Assembly (NCBI GenBank): GCA_900319525.1
Contig: ONOU01000006.1
Location: 1-64,000 of the forward strand
Direction of reading: 5' to 3'
From: an uncultured Prevotellaceae bacterium
GTDB taxonomy: Bacteria; Bacteroidota; Bacteroidia; Bacteroidales; Muribaculaceae
Length of the DNA: 64,000 nt
Below the pieces are notes generated by a model. That model saw nothing but the letters and a program-made list of their open reading frames with translations. It was not told the origin of the DNA and searched no databases. Position numbers and translations under genes: made by a program. Positions 17,551 to 25,719 of this stretch are shown piece by piece (within the stretch, counting starts at the first letter, position 1; each line of letters begins with the position of its first letter).

Positions 17551-17606
17551 TCGAACTGTTTACATTTACATTATTATTAACTATTTCACTTAAATTCTCT
17601 ACTAAT

Positions 17607-17777
17607 ATGGCTTATGTAATTTCTGATAGCTGCGTAGCATGTGGAACTTGCCAGTCAGTATGTCCCGCCGACGCCATCTCTGAGGGCGACATCTACAAGA
17701 TCGATCCCGATACCTGCTTGGATTGCGGTACCTGCGCTGACGCTTGCCCCACTGGCGCAATTGCTCCCGGCGAGTAA
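17607..17777 (+). CDS. Small 2[4Fe-4S] ferredoxin, 56 aa
   Basis: This tiny cytoplasmic electron carrier has two cluster-binding motifs, CVACGTCQSVCP (Cys 9, 12, 15, 19) and CLDCGTCADACP (Cys 37, 40, 43, 47), each a CxxCxxCxxxCP pattern. The total length of 56 residues is the classic clostridial-type size. The start at ATG 17607 is the only sensible one (MAYVISDSCVACG). It has its own promoter box and a strong terminator, so it is a single-gene unit, as these ferredoxins usually are in anaerobes. It supports an anaerobic lifestyle. Confidence 0.95.
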   Translation: MAYVISDSCVACGTCQSVCPADAISEGDIYKIDPDTCLDCGTCADACPTGAIAPGE

Positions 17778-17806
17778 TCTCACTCTATCAACGAGACAAC
17801 ACATCT

Positions 17807-17850
17807 GTTGCGGCTCTTTCCCTGAATGGGAATCAGCCGCAACCTTTTTT
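17807..17850 (+). terminator. Rho-independent terminator of the ferredoxin gene
   Basis: GTTGCGGCT (17807-17815) pairs with AGCCGCAAC (17835-17843) and seven T follow. From here to 18000 I see only G-rich low-complexity sequence (repeats of GGCTTGG) and no gene. Confidence 0.85.
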
Positions 17851-17976
17851 TAAAAAAATAGCGCCCAAGCGGCTTGGTGAGGGTTTGGACTAGCGGCTTG
17901 GCGGCTTAGCGTGGGGTTAGTTTGGCTGAACAGTCACCCCGAGGGGGAATGAATGTGTGTTAAAAATAGTGGATTA

Positions 17977-18008
17977 TTTGCCGACTTTCAGCTGTTTATA
18001 TATTTTTG
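17977..18008 (+). promoter_or_regulatory. Promoter of the large secreted protein gene
   Basis: TTTG (17977-17980), a 20-bp spacer and TATTTTTG (18001-18008) match the -33/-7 pattern of this phylum. The start codon is at 18177, which predicts a long 5' leader of about 160 nt. No known riboswitch was recognised in it. Confidence 0.55.
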
Positions 18009-18176
18009 CATGTTGAAAAGTGCGTCTATGAAACAATTCGCCAACTTTTTGTTTTGATTTCAAGACTACTTTGAAGATTTTTTTCCAGCTGGCTGATGCA
18101 AGGAGTAATGGGTTCACCCTTGCTGACGCTTACATTAGAGTATAATGACAGTTGAACCCGCCAACTTTATTCAAGT

Positions 18177-21100
18177 ATGAAAAGATTACTACTATTGATG
18201 GTGGCCATCGTCTTGTCCTTGCCGGTTTGGGCTAGCGAGCACACGGTGACCATTCACCGTAACGAGGGTCTGTATCAGGATGGAACGGGTGTCTATTATT
18301 GCGTTAAGGACGGCATCATGATGACATTCACCGATGGCCTTGACAACGAGAACTATCTTGTCGAGCGTCATGACAAGTACTTTGAGGTGAATTCCTACAA
18401 TTACCTGATCAAGAAAATCGTGTTTCACTGTGTTGACAACACCACCGCCAGCGACCTGGACTGTTTTTACTGGGGTCCCACGACGATCTCGATTGTGCAG
18501 AATTTCTATGACAGGGATAACCCGGGCACTTATCAAGCCAACGGCTACACGGGCACGTGGACCGGTACGAGCAACCACATGCAGTTCACCACGATGGGAA
18601 AGCCCGTTCGATTCGGGTCGGTCGATATTGTCTATGACAAACTCGATGGCGACATCTTTGACCTGGTGACGAACATCAACCAGATTCAGGAAGGCAAAAC
18701 CTACATCGCGGTAAGCCAGAATCACGACCAGGTGATGAAGGTCAAGATGAACGATGAATCCACGATCAAGGGTACCAGTATTGTGGAGTGGATGGGCCCC
18801 CAAGGCAATGAGATGAGCCGTGTTAAGGTAGATGGCAATGCTCTCCTGTTCCGGCTCGAGAATGTCAAGGACTCATTGAATGGAACCCGCAAGGGAGCGA
18901 TCCTCAACACGTTGAATGGCTACATACGTGAGAGTACCAGCGGTTCGGGAAAAAACTTGATGCTCTCGACTTCCAAGAGTGCCTACAACAGTGGAGTCAT
19001 GTACATTGGCACGGCCTACAACTGGCTGTGCTGGTTCCGTAGTGGTTCAAGCAATGGCTCCAATACCATCCGCTATGACAACAGCGCGAATGATTTCAAG
19101 ATCATGTCCTATAGCGATGCCGACACGCGCGTGTGGCTCTATAAACTGGCCGAGGCTTACAACATCACGACTGAGTGTGAGCCTGAATACGGCGGCACGA
19201 TCAATCTGGGCGATGGCGTTGTCAACGCTACTTCGCAGCAGGGAGAGACGGTCAACTTTACCGTTAATCCTGCCGAGGGCTACCGCGTGAGCAGTGTTAC
19301 CGTGACCAATCGTCTTACCGGTGAGAGCATCCCTTATGGCTTTGATGCCACGACAGGCAATTACTCCTTTGTCATGCCTGCAGCCGACGTTATCGTCAAG
19401 GCTGTCTTTGACGTGGCGGGGCAGCCCTATATCATCACCACCGAGTGCCTGCCTAACGATGACGCGGGCTACATCAGTGTGTATGAGGGCGTGAACATCT
19501 ATGACGATGCAATCCATGCCAACGAAGGCTCAACGGTGACCTTCTGGGTGGGCACGCGCAACGGATGGCTCATTCACGAGGTAAAAGTCACCGACCCCTC
19601 CACAGGCGAGGATGTGCCTTTCACGTTGATTGACGACCAAACGTCGGGCGGCCTGCGCTACCAGATGACGATGCCCGCCAGCAATGTCAAGATCCAGGCC
19701 ATTTTCTATCCGTACGAGAAGTTGTACCTGCTCGGTACCGCCAATGGTGGAGACTGGGCGCCCAACGGTCCCGAGTTTAACTACGATCCTTATGAGAACG
19801 TTTATTACCTGAAGGTTTACTATAAGGGTATCCGCGGCGTCGCAGGGAGGGACGATGACACGATGGGCTACTTTAGCCTGTCGACCCTCATTCACGACAA
19901 TGACTGGGACGCTATCCGTCCCTATCGTCTTGTAGCGCATCCCAGTCCACAGGAGCAATCTTCGGTGCCCATTGGCAATGGCGATACCAAGCCGCTCTAC
20001 AGGGTCTCGGAAGGTGCCAACCCAAACAACGCCTTCACGATTCCCGCTGGCGTCTATTTCCTGAAGGTGCCCGTCGACAAGAGTGCCATCAGTGTGACCG
20101 AGGTACCGCTAAGCCTTGACCTCAATGAGATGCCCCAAGGCGTGAAAATCAACGAGACGGATGATGTGACCTATGTGGCCTATGGCACCCGGGTTACCGC
20201 CAGCAGTGGTCTCCAGGCCGAGGTGCAGAGCATCAATTCCAGCGAGGTGGGACAGACCTTCATGATGAGTACCGATGGCGGCACCAACTGGAGTGATGGC
20301 AATGCCGTGGCCATCACCGCTCCTGGCGTCACCACAGTGACCGGCCAGGCCTATATCGGTTACATCATCGTCGAGAACACGGGCAAGTATGCCTACACGC
20401 CATTGAGCTATATCGAGAGCAATATCGATCCCGGAACGCCTGTTGTGGTGTGCGATACCATTGTGGGCACTTGGGCTGTCGATAATGCTTATGGCACCCA
20501 GTTGTGGGCCAAGGACCTGGGTGAAAAGTCCATCGACAAGACCTACATCCAGGAGGGCGAGAACGGTCAGACGGATTATGTGAAAGACATCCTCCACTAC
20601 CAGAAAAATGCCTGGGATCAGAGCAACTGGGTCGTTGTGGACTTTGCATCGGTGGGCAGTGACCCCGAGGAGCTTGTGGGTTACGCTATCGAACCGTTGA
20701 GCGTTGTCGGCCTGTATGCCGATAACACCAAGCACCGAATCACGCTCACCAAGGCCGTTAATGCCGAGCAGGTGCTGGCGGGTGTGGACTACAGCCTGAA
20801 CTATCCCGGGTACATGGACGACTACTATGAGGCAGCTGAGGGTTACAGCTACTTGTACAACCATTATGTCATGGCCAACTTTATGCCCGAGAACCTGAAT
20901 GCGCCCTACGGTAATGGCTTTGTCGCTGGCCAGGATGTGCTCAAGCCCTTCCGTGGCGCTAAGCTCTACTTCATGAATCCCAAATCACAGGAAATCGCCC
21001 ACGTCATGGGTGTGTGGAACGGAGCAAATCAGTTTGCTGTATATCAGCGTGATAATGAGAATAATGCCTACGACTATAGTGGCGTGGTTAATGTGTCGTG

Positions 21101-21446
21101 GATCTTTAACAGGGTGAACCCCAGCGAGTATGGCATGCCCGAGCTGGAAAAAGACATGGCTTATGTCTTCCACATGGCCATTGAGCTGCTGCCCACCAGT
21201 GGCATGACCCTGAACGGTGCCAAGCCTGGCGCAGCCAGTGCGCGATACATGGGTTATCCCCTTGACTTGCCGGCACATGGCGCTATCCCCACCGGCCTGA
21301 AGCAGGTGAACAGCGACAAGAGCGTCCAGTCGGTCAGCTTCTATAATGTGATGGGAATCGAGAGCCGCACGCCGCATCAGGGCATCAACATCGTGGTGAC
21401 CCGTTATAGCGACGGCACCCACTCGGTAGCCAAGCTGATAAGGTGA
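18177..21446 (+). CDS. Large secreted/surface protein with InlB-like repeats and a sorting-like C-terminus
   Basis: This 1089-aa protein begins with a signal peptide (MKRLLLLMVAIVLSLPVWA). A region I cannot assign follows. Then come two roughly 85-aa beta repeats at about residues 325-510, each opening with ITTEC and ending in FVMPAADVIVKAVF or MTMPASNVKIQAIFYP, of the divergent InlB/bacterial-repeat type. Next is a stretch like SusE/SusF starch-binding modules (KLYLLGTANGGDWAPNGPEF). The last about 40 residues (SFYNVMGIESRTPHQGINIVV then YSDGTHSVAKLIR) resemble the C-terminal surface-sorting modules found on many exported Bacteroidales proteins. It is a single gene with its own promoter and terminator. 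The ligand is unknown. Confidence 0.75.
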   Translation: MKRLLLLMVAIVLSLPVWASEHTVTIHRNEGLYQDGTGVYYCVKDGIMMTFTDGLDNENYLVERHDKYFEVNSYNYLIKKIVFHCVDNTTASDLDCFYWGPTTISIVQNFYDRDNPGTYQANGYTGTWTGTSNHMQFTTMGKPVRFGSVDIVYDKLDGDIFDLVTNINQIQEGKTYIAVSQNHDQVMKVKMNDESTIKGTSIVEWMGPQGNEMSRVKVDGNALLFRLENVKDSLNGTRKGAILNTLNGYIRESTSGSGKNLMLSTSKSAYNSGVMYIGTAYNWLCWFRSGSSNGSNTIRYDNSANDFKIMSYSDADTRVWLYKLAEAYNITTECEPEYGGTINLGDGVVNATSQQGETVNFTVNPAEGYRVSSVTVTNRLTGESIPYGFDATTGNYSFVMPAADVIVKAVFDVAGQPYIITTECLPNDDAGYISVYEGVNIYDDAIHANEGSTVTFWVGTRNGWLIHEVKVTDPSTGEDVPFTLIDDQTSGGLRYQMTMPASNVKIQAIFYPYEKLYLLGTANGGDWAPNGPEFNYDPYENVYYLKVYYKGIRGVAGRDDDTMGYFSLSTLIHDNDWDAIRPYRLVAHPSPQEQSSVPIGNGDTKPLYRVSEGANPNNAFTIPAGVYFLKVPVDKSAISVTEVPLSLDLNEMPQGVKINETDDVTYVAYGTRVTASSGLQAEVQSINSSEVGQTFMMSTDGGTNWSDGNAVAITAPGVTTVTGQAYIGYIIVENTGKYAYTPLSYIESNIDPGTPVVVCDTIVGTWAVDNAYGTQLWAKDLGEKSIDKTYIQEGENGQTDYVKDILHYQKNAWDQSNWVVVDFASVGSDPEELVGYAIEPLSVVGLYADNTKHRITLTKAVNAEQVLAGVDYSLNYPGYMDDYYEAAEGYSYLYNHYVMANFMPENLNAPYGNGFVAGQDVLKPFRGAKLYFMNPKSQEIAHVMGVWNGANQFAVYQRDNENNAYDYSGVVNVSWIFNRVNPSEYGMPELEKDMAYVFHMAIELLPTSGMTLNGAKPGAASARYMGYPLDLPAHGAIPTGLKQVNSDKSVQSVSFYNVMGIESRTPHQGINIVVTRYSDGTHSVAKLIR

Positions 21447-21490
21447 CCGTGATGCTTTAGCCCCCGGCAGTGGGCGGCATGACTCCAGCC

Positions 21491-21546
21491 ACGGTGGCAT
21501 CATTGCATTTTCCGCAAGGGAAACAATGATGCCACCGTCACTTTTT
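21491..21546 (+). terminator. Strong terminator after the large secreted protein
   Basis: A perfect 15-bp stem (21491-21505 with 21524-21538) is followed by CACTTTTTG. It lies 45 bp past the stop codon. Confidence 0.85.
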
Positions 21547-21576
21547 GTCATGATGAAGTGGAATGTGGCTTCATTG

Positions 21577-21607
21577 TTGCCCATGTCAGGGAAAAGCGTT
21601 ACCTTTG
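21577..21607 (+). promoter_or_regulatory. Promoter of the DUF5723 gene
   Basis: TTG (21577-21579), a 20-bp spacer and TACCTTTG (21600-21607) give a full -33/-7 match. The leader to the ATG at 21719 is about 105 nt. Confidence 0.65.
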
Positions 21608-21718
21608 TGCCTAGTGAGATGAAGTGTGACAGTTCACTTTATATTGAGCCGATTGTGATAACAATAATTACGGCCCTACGGCTATTAAGAAATCTTTATT
21701 AAACCATATAACATAACG

Positions 21719-23158
21719 ATGAGAAAACTTAACAACAACCAGTTCAGTATTGGCCTGATTGCAGTCGTGCTGGCGATGATGGCATGGACTTGTCCAGTTG
21801 CCGCTCAGTACCTGCGGTCTTCTTACTTTATTGACGGCGCGCAGTACCGTTTGCAGCTCAATCCCGCTATGGCTCCAAGCAAGGGATTCCTTCACTTGCC
21901 CGCCATCGGCTATGTGGGCGCGTCTGTGAGGTCCAACTCTCTTGACATTGACGATGTGGTTGACATTATCAAGAACAGCGACGATGACGACTACTTTGCC
22001 AGTGACCGCTTTTTCAACAACCTCAAGGACACCAATCATGCCCTGGTGAATGTCGGGACCGATGTTCTGGCACTAGGGTGGTGGCATGGCACGAAGAACT
22101 TCTGGACCATCAACATGAGTCTCAAGGTCAACGGTGACTTGAACGTGCAACGCGGGCTGTTCTCGTTCATGCGCGACATGCGCGGTATGGAGGAACATGA
22201 TTATAGTAACTACACGCGGGACTTGGGGCCGCAGGAACTCAACGTGAATGCCTACAGTGAGATAGGATTGGGTTACACGCGTCGGTTTAGCGACCGCTTC
22301 AGTGCCGGTGTCCGTGTCAAGGGACTGTTGGGTGTCGGGAATGCCAACCTCAAGGTGAATAGGGCTGTTGTTAACACCCGCCTGCAGGGCATTGATCCAG
22401 GCATCGACTGGTCAACCGCTGGTCCTTCCCAGCTCGAGAATGTGGAGGGTACGGCATCGGTAGAGGTTGATGCGCGGCTCGAGAGCTCATTCAAGGGCCT
22501 GGTGTTCCAGACCACTCCGCAGGGGTATATTGATGAATTGGAATTTGAAGGCAAGGATATGGGTGTCTCGGGCGTTGGCGCGGGCATCGACATCGGTGTG
22601 TCGGCCCGTGTGGTTGACGGGCTGTCGCTGTCGGCAGCACTGGTGGACCTGGGGTTCATCAAGTGGTCTAAGGAGTCAACCACGGTGGCTAACGCCAATA
22701 CCAGTGACCTGAATTTTGACAGCGAGAACCTGGGCGACATCATTCGATTCTCTGATGTCGTGGGCACAGGTGAGGCCCTCAACATGGACATGATGCGCCT
22801 GTACATCGACCAGGACGGAGCCAAGGCGCGAACCACCAAACTGGCCCCCACTATGGTGCTGGGTGCCGATTACGCCTTCAGCAGTGATAAGCTGAGTGTG
22901 GGCGTGCTTTTCACTAATTACTTTGCCCACATCCGCAACGAGAGCGAACTCACCTTGTCGCTTAACTACAATCCCAGTAACCTTGTCGGTCTCACAGCCA
23001 GCTATTCTCCCATTGTGAGCGGTGGGCAATCCTTCGGCGTGGCATTAAAGCTGGGTCCCCTGTTTGTGGGCACCGACTATATGTACCTGGGCAAGAACAC
23101 CAAGTGCTGCAATGCCCTGTTCGGCCTGTCCATCCCCCTGGGCGCACGCGGCAACTAA
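21719..23158 (+). CDS. DUF5723 family outer-membrane protein
   Basis: This 479-aa protein has a signal peptide (cleavage near VAAQ at about residue 31) and then a run of amphipathic beta strands. The opening segment YLRSSYFIDGAQYRLQLNPAMAP and the strand repeats (NVNAYSEIGLGYTRRFSDRFSAGVRVKGLLG, SARVVDGLSLSAALVDLGFIKW) are typical of DUF5723 proteins, which resemble PorV/FadL-type outer-membrane barrels. The C-terminal strands (FGVALKLGPLFVGTDYMYLG ... FGLSIPLGARGN) close the barrel. It is a single gene between its own promoter and a bidirectional terminator. Function is unknown; a role in lipid or protein traffic across the outer membrane is only an analogy. Confidence 0.82.
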   Translation: MRKLNNNQFSIGLIAVVLAMMAWTCPVAAQYLRSSYFIDGAQYRLQLNPAMAPSKGFLHLPAIGYVGASVRSNSLDIDDVVDIIKNSDDDDYFASDRFFNNLKDTNHALVNVGTDVLALGWWHGTKNFWTINMSLKVNGDLNVQRGLFSFMRDMRGMEEHDYSNYTRDLGPQELNVNAYSEIGLGYTRRFSDRFSAGVRVKGLLGVGNANLKVNRAVVNTRLQGIDPGIDWSTAGPSQLENVEGTASVEVDARLESSFKGLVFQTTPQGYIDELEFEGKDMGVSGVGAGIDIGVSARVVDGLSLSAALVDLGFIKWSKESTTVANANTSDLNFDSENLGDIIRFSDVVGTGEALNMDMMRLYIDQDGAKARTTKLAPTMVLGADYAFSSDKLSVGVLFTNYFAHIRNESELTLSLNYNPSNLVGLTASYSPIVSGGQSFGVALKLGPLFVGTDYMYLGKNTKCCNALFGLSIPLGARGN

Positions 23159-23189
23159 CGGACAATCCTATTCTATTTCCCAGTACAAG

Positions 23190-23233
23190 AAAACAGGCTG
23201 TGCCACGATTGCGGTTGTGGCACAGCCTGTTTT
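23190..23233. terminator. Bidirectional terminator between convergent genes
   Basis: A perfect 17-bp stem (23190-23206 with 23217-23233) is flanked by A and T runs on both sides. It serves the DUF5723 gene on the plus strand and the C10 protease array on the minus strand. Confidence 0.85.
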
Positions 23234-23247
23234 GAGATGGTTACCTG

Positions 23248-25638
23248 TTAATTGCCCAGGATGAGGTCGATAACGGCATTGACATCGGCGATGTTGATTT
23301 CGTTATTGCCGTCAACGTCGGCACGGGTTTGGACGCTGATGCTGACGTCCCTGCCCAGGATGATGTCAATGATTGTGTTGATGTCGGCGATGTTCACCTC
23401 ACCGTCGCCATTCACGTCTCCCTTGCGATACGTGGGTTCGTCAGGGAAATTGATGGTGTGGGTGCTAGTGCCGGCCAGTGAAACCTCATAGCCACTGCTG
23501 TAATAGTAGGTCTTGACAAAATACTGCCATCCGTCCATCACGTTGTCGAGGTCAAACTGGATGGTGACGGATCTGCGTTGGGCCAGGGAGATGGTCTGGG
23601 TCTTGGTCTCCACCAGGGTGCCATAGTTGCCGTAGGTGTGCTTGTACAGCTTGGCGACGATGTCCTCGTTATACTCACTGGTTCCCTGATTGTTGATCGT
23701 AAGCTCTACCCTGAAGCTGTTGTCGTTGATGATCTTGTTGGAGGCATCGACAACGTTCAGCGCCCTGGCTTGGCCTTTCAACGTGGCCTGAGGCATCGTG
23801 GTGATTGTGATAGGATAGCTCGCGATGGGATTACTGCCGTCCTCATTGAGCGAGAACGTGAGGTTCACATAGCTGGGAGTGTCTCTCATGTAGGAAAATG
23901 CAACATCAGCGCTCTTGCCCTTCTCGACGTCAACAAATGCTGAGGCAAAGAAGTTGCCGTTGGCAAACATGTAGATCAGGTCATTGCGTGTATCGCCCAC
24001 GTTGGTCACGTTGACGTTGATGGCCACAGGCCTGTTGACGTGCATGTGTCCTGTGGCACTGATGCCGTTCACCGTGTAATTGGGTGTGGTGGAGACGCCA
24101 TGAGCCGTAGCGGTACAGCTATTCCCATTGATGTTGATCTCGATGTAATTGATGTCGGCACCCAGACAAGGCCTCCAGTTGCCGGTCCCCACCTCACTGT
24201 ACATGGGCACGATGCGGTAGGTTCCTGACGACAAGCCGCTACCAAATGACAGCGTGACGGACGGGTGGAAATAATAGTGTGACTTCAGGCTGTTGCGTGT
24301 GGCCGAGTAGATCATCTTGATCATGGTGTTGTCGGGACGGTAGAGGGCCCAGCCATAGTCAAAGCTGATGCTCTGAGACATGCTGTTGAGGAAGTGGGTG
24401 GTCTGGTCGAGCGTGAAGTCGGAGTTTGTCGAGCTACGCGTGCCGGTAAAATTCAGTATCTCAATATACTTGGATGTGACTTCCAGATTGGTCGAAGAGG
24501 AACCGCCGGGCCTCATGCCAATAATCATGGCTTGGCTGTAGATGTAGCCATAGGGACCATAGGAGCTTCCGGTGCCCTCGATGTCGGGATTGAGCACGCT
24601 GAGCAGGAAGTAGCCGTTGCTCGAGCCGTTCCAGCCCCAGTTGAAGTGGTACATGCCGTTGCCGTCGTATCCGTCACACACAAAAGCGTGCCCTCCGCTT
24701 GCCTTGCTGCCGCGGTAGATGACGGGGCGGCTGGCTGCCAGCTCGTTATAGAGTGCATCCTCCCATTGAGCAGTGGTGTAGGACTCTCGGCTGATGTATC
24801 TAGCCGACTGATTGTAATCAAAGTAGTTGATTAAGGCTGTGACAACATCTCTGGTGCTCGCGCCCGAGCTGTTCTTGGTGAAGTCCATCTCGACAGACTG
24901 AGCGCAGTATAGCGACAGGGTAGCAGCAGCCAGAGCATTGGTGCTCAGGGTGTCATAGGTCTCATAGGTGTGCCGCATCTGGCTCCATTCAAACACTACT
25001 GGCGTCAATGCTGGCATGTTGATGGAAAGGGATTCAGTAGTATAGGCCGGAATGGTGGCTATCGGGCGCACGGGATACTTCCAGTAGTACATGACCTGGG
25101 CCATAGCTGTTGCCACACAACCCACAGGGACATGCTTGTCACCGACAAAGGGCAACAGGATGTTGTAGGGATTGCCTTGAGACCATGCGCAGTCCAGCAA
25201 CGGAGTGATGGGTGCTCGGCTGTTCAGTCGGGACGCTGCCGCAGCACCCTGGCTGAGGGCAGTCATTTGGGCAGCATAGCCGTCAAGGAGTTCCTGCATG
25301 GCCTCGGGTACATCGGCAGGGTCAAACGAGCCCTGGTCGCTGTAACCCAGCACGGCAGGAGCACGGTCGTCACCGGCAACGATGACATAACCGCCGTTAG
25401 CGGCACTGGAGTTGAACACATAGTAGGCCGCCTTGCCATCGCTGGCGGCACTACCCAGTCGTGGAGCCTTGTGGGACATCTTCAAGCTGCCGGTAGCTCT
25501 GGCATGTGTGCCCATGAATTGCGCGGCTATGGCACGCGCCTGGTTCTCGTTAATGGTTTCGGCATGGACGGTAGTCATTGCCGCCATGTAACCAATGAAC
25601 AGAAGGGTAAAAATCCTAGCTTTTGTCATTTTTTCCAT
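23248..25638 (-). CDS. C10 family (streptopain-like) cysteine protease with C-terminal dockerin, copy 1
   Basis: This 796-aa secreted protease has a signal peptide (to about residue 26, VHA-ETIN), then a streptopain-type propeptide (about 27-130, including YVIVAGDDRAPAVLGYSDQGSF). The catalytic domain follows, with nucleophile Cys174 in VGCVATAMAQVMYYW, His317 in GGHAFVCDGYDG and the NWGWNG Trp motif. A set of beta-sandwich regions comes next. Residues about 740-796 form a dockerin with two calcium-loop repeats (GDVNGDGEVNIADINTIIDIIL and ADVDGNNEINIADVNAVIDLIL in outline). All active-site elements are intact. It is the last gene of a three-gene tandem array and lies 81 bp after copy 2. Confidence 0.9.
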   Translation of the reverse strand: MEKMTKARIFTLLFIGYMAAMTTVHAETINENQARAIAAQFMGTHARATGSLKMSHKAPRLGSAASDGKAAYYVFNSSAANGGYVIVAGDDRAPAVLGYSDQGSFDPADVPEAMQELLDGYAAQMTALSQGAAAASRLNSRAPITPLLDCAWSQGNPYNILLPFVGDKHVPVGCVATAMAQVMYYWKYPVRPIATIPAYTTESLSINMPALTPVVFEWSQMRHTYETYDTLSTNALAAATLSLYCAQSVEMDFTKNSSGASTRDVVTALINYFDYNQSARYISRESYTTAQWEDALYNELAASRPVIYRGSKASGGHAFVCDGYDGNGMYHFNWGWNGSSNGYFLLSVLNPDIEGTGSSYGPYGYIYSQAMIIGMRPGGSSSTNLEVTSKYIEILNFTGTRSSTNSDFTLDQTTHFLNSMSQSISFDYGWALYRPDNTMIKMIYSATRNSLKSHYYFHPSVTLSFGSGLSSGTYRIVPMYSEVGTGNWRPCLGADINYIEININGNSCTATAHGVSTTPNYTVNGISATGHMHVNRPVAINVNVTNVGDTRNDLIYMFANGNFFASAFVDVEKGKSADVAFSYMRDTPSYVNLTFSLNEDGSNPIASYPITITTMPQATLKGQARALNVVDASNKIINDNSFRVELTINNQGTSEYNEDIVAKLYKHTYGNYGTLVETKTQTISLAQRRSVTIQFDLDNVMDGWQYFVKTYYYSSGYEVSLAGTSTHTINFPDEPTYRKGDVNGDGEVNIADINTIIDIILGRDVSISVQTRADVDGNNEINIADVNAVIDLILGN

Positions 25639-25719
25639 GTTGTTGATGATTTATTGTGATTATAATAAAGGGGGCATAAAATCCAGCCAAAGCCAATGAT
25701 TGCCCCCCCCTCAAATTCT

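Noticed and set aside
17855-18000. Small gene in the G-rich stretch after the ferredoxin
   Set aside because: No frame with a credible start and composition; the sequence is low-complexity GGCTTGG repeats.
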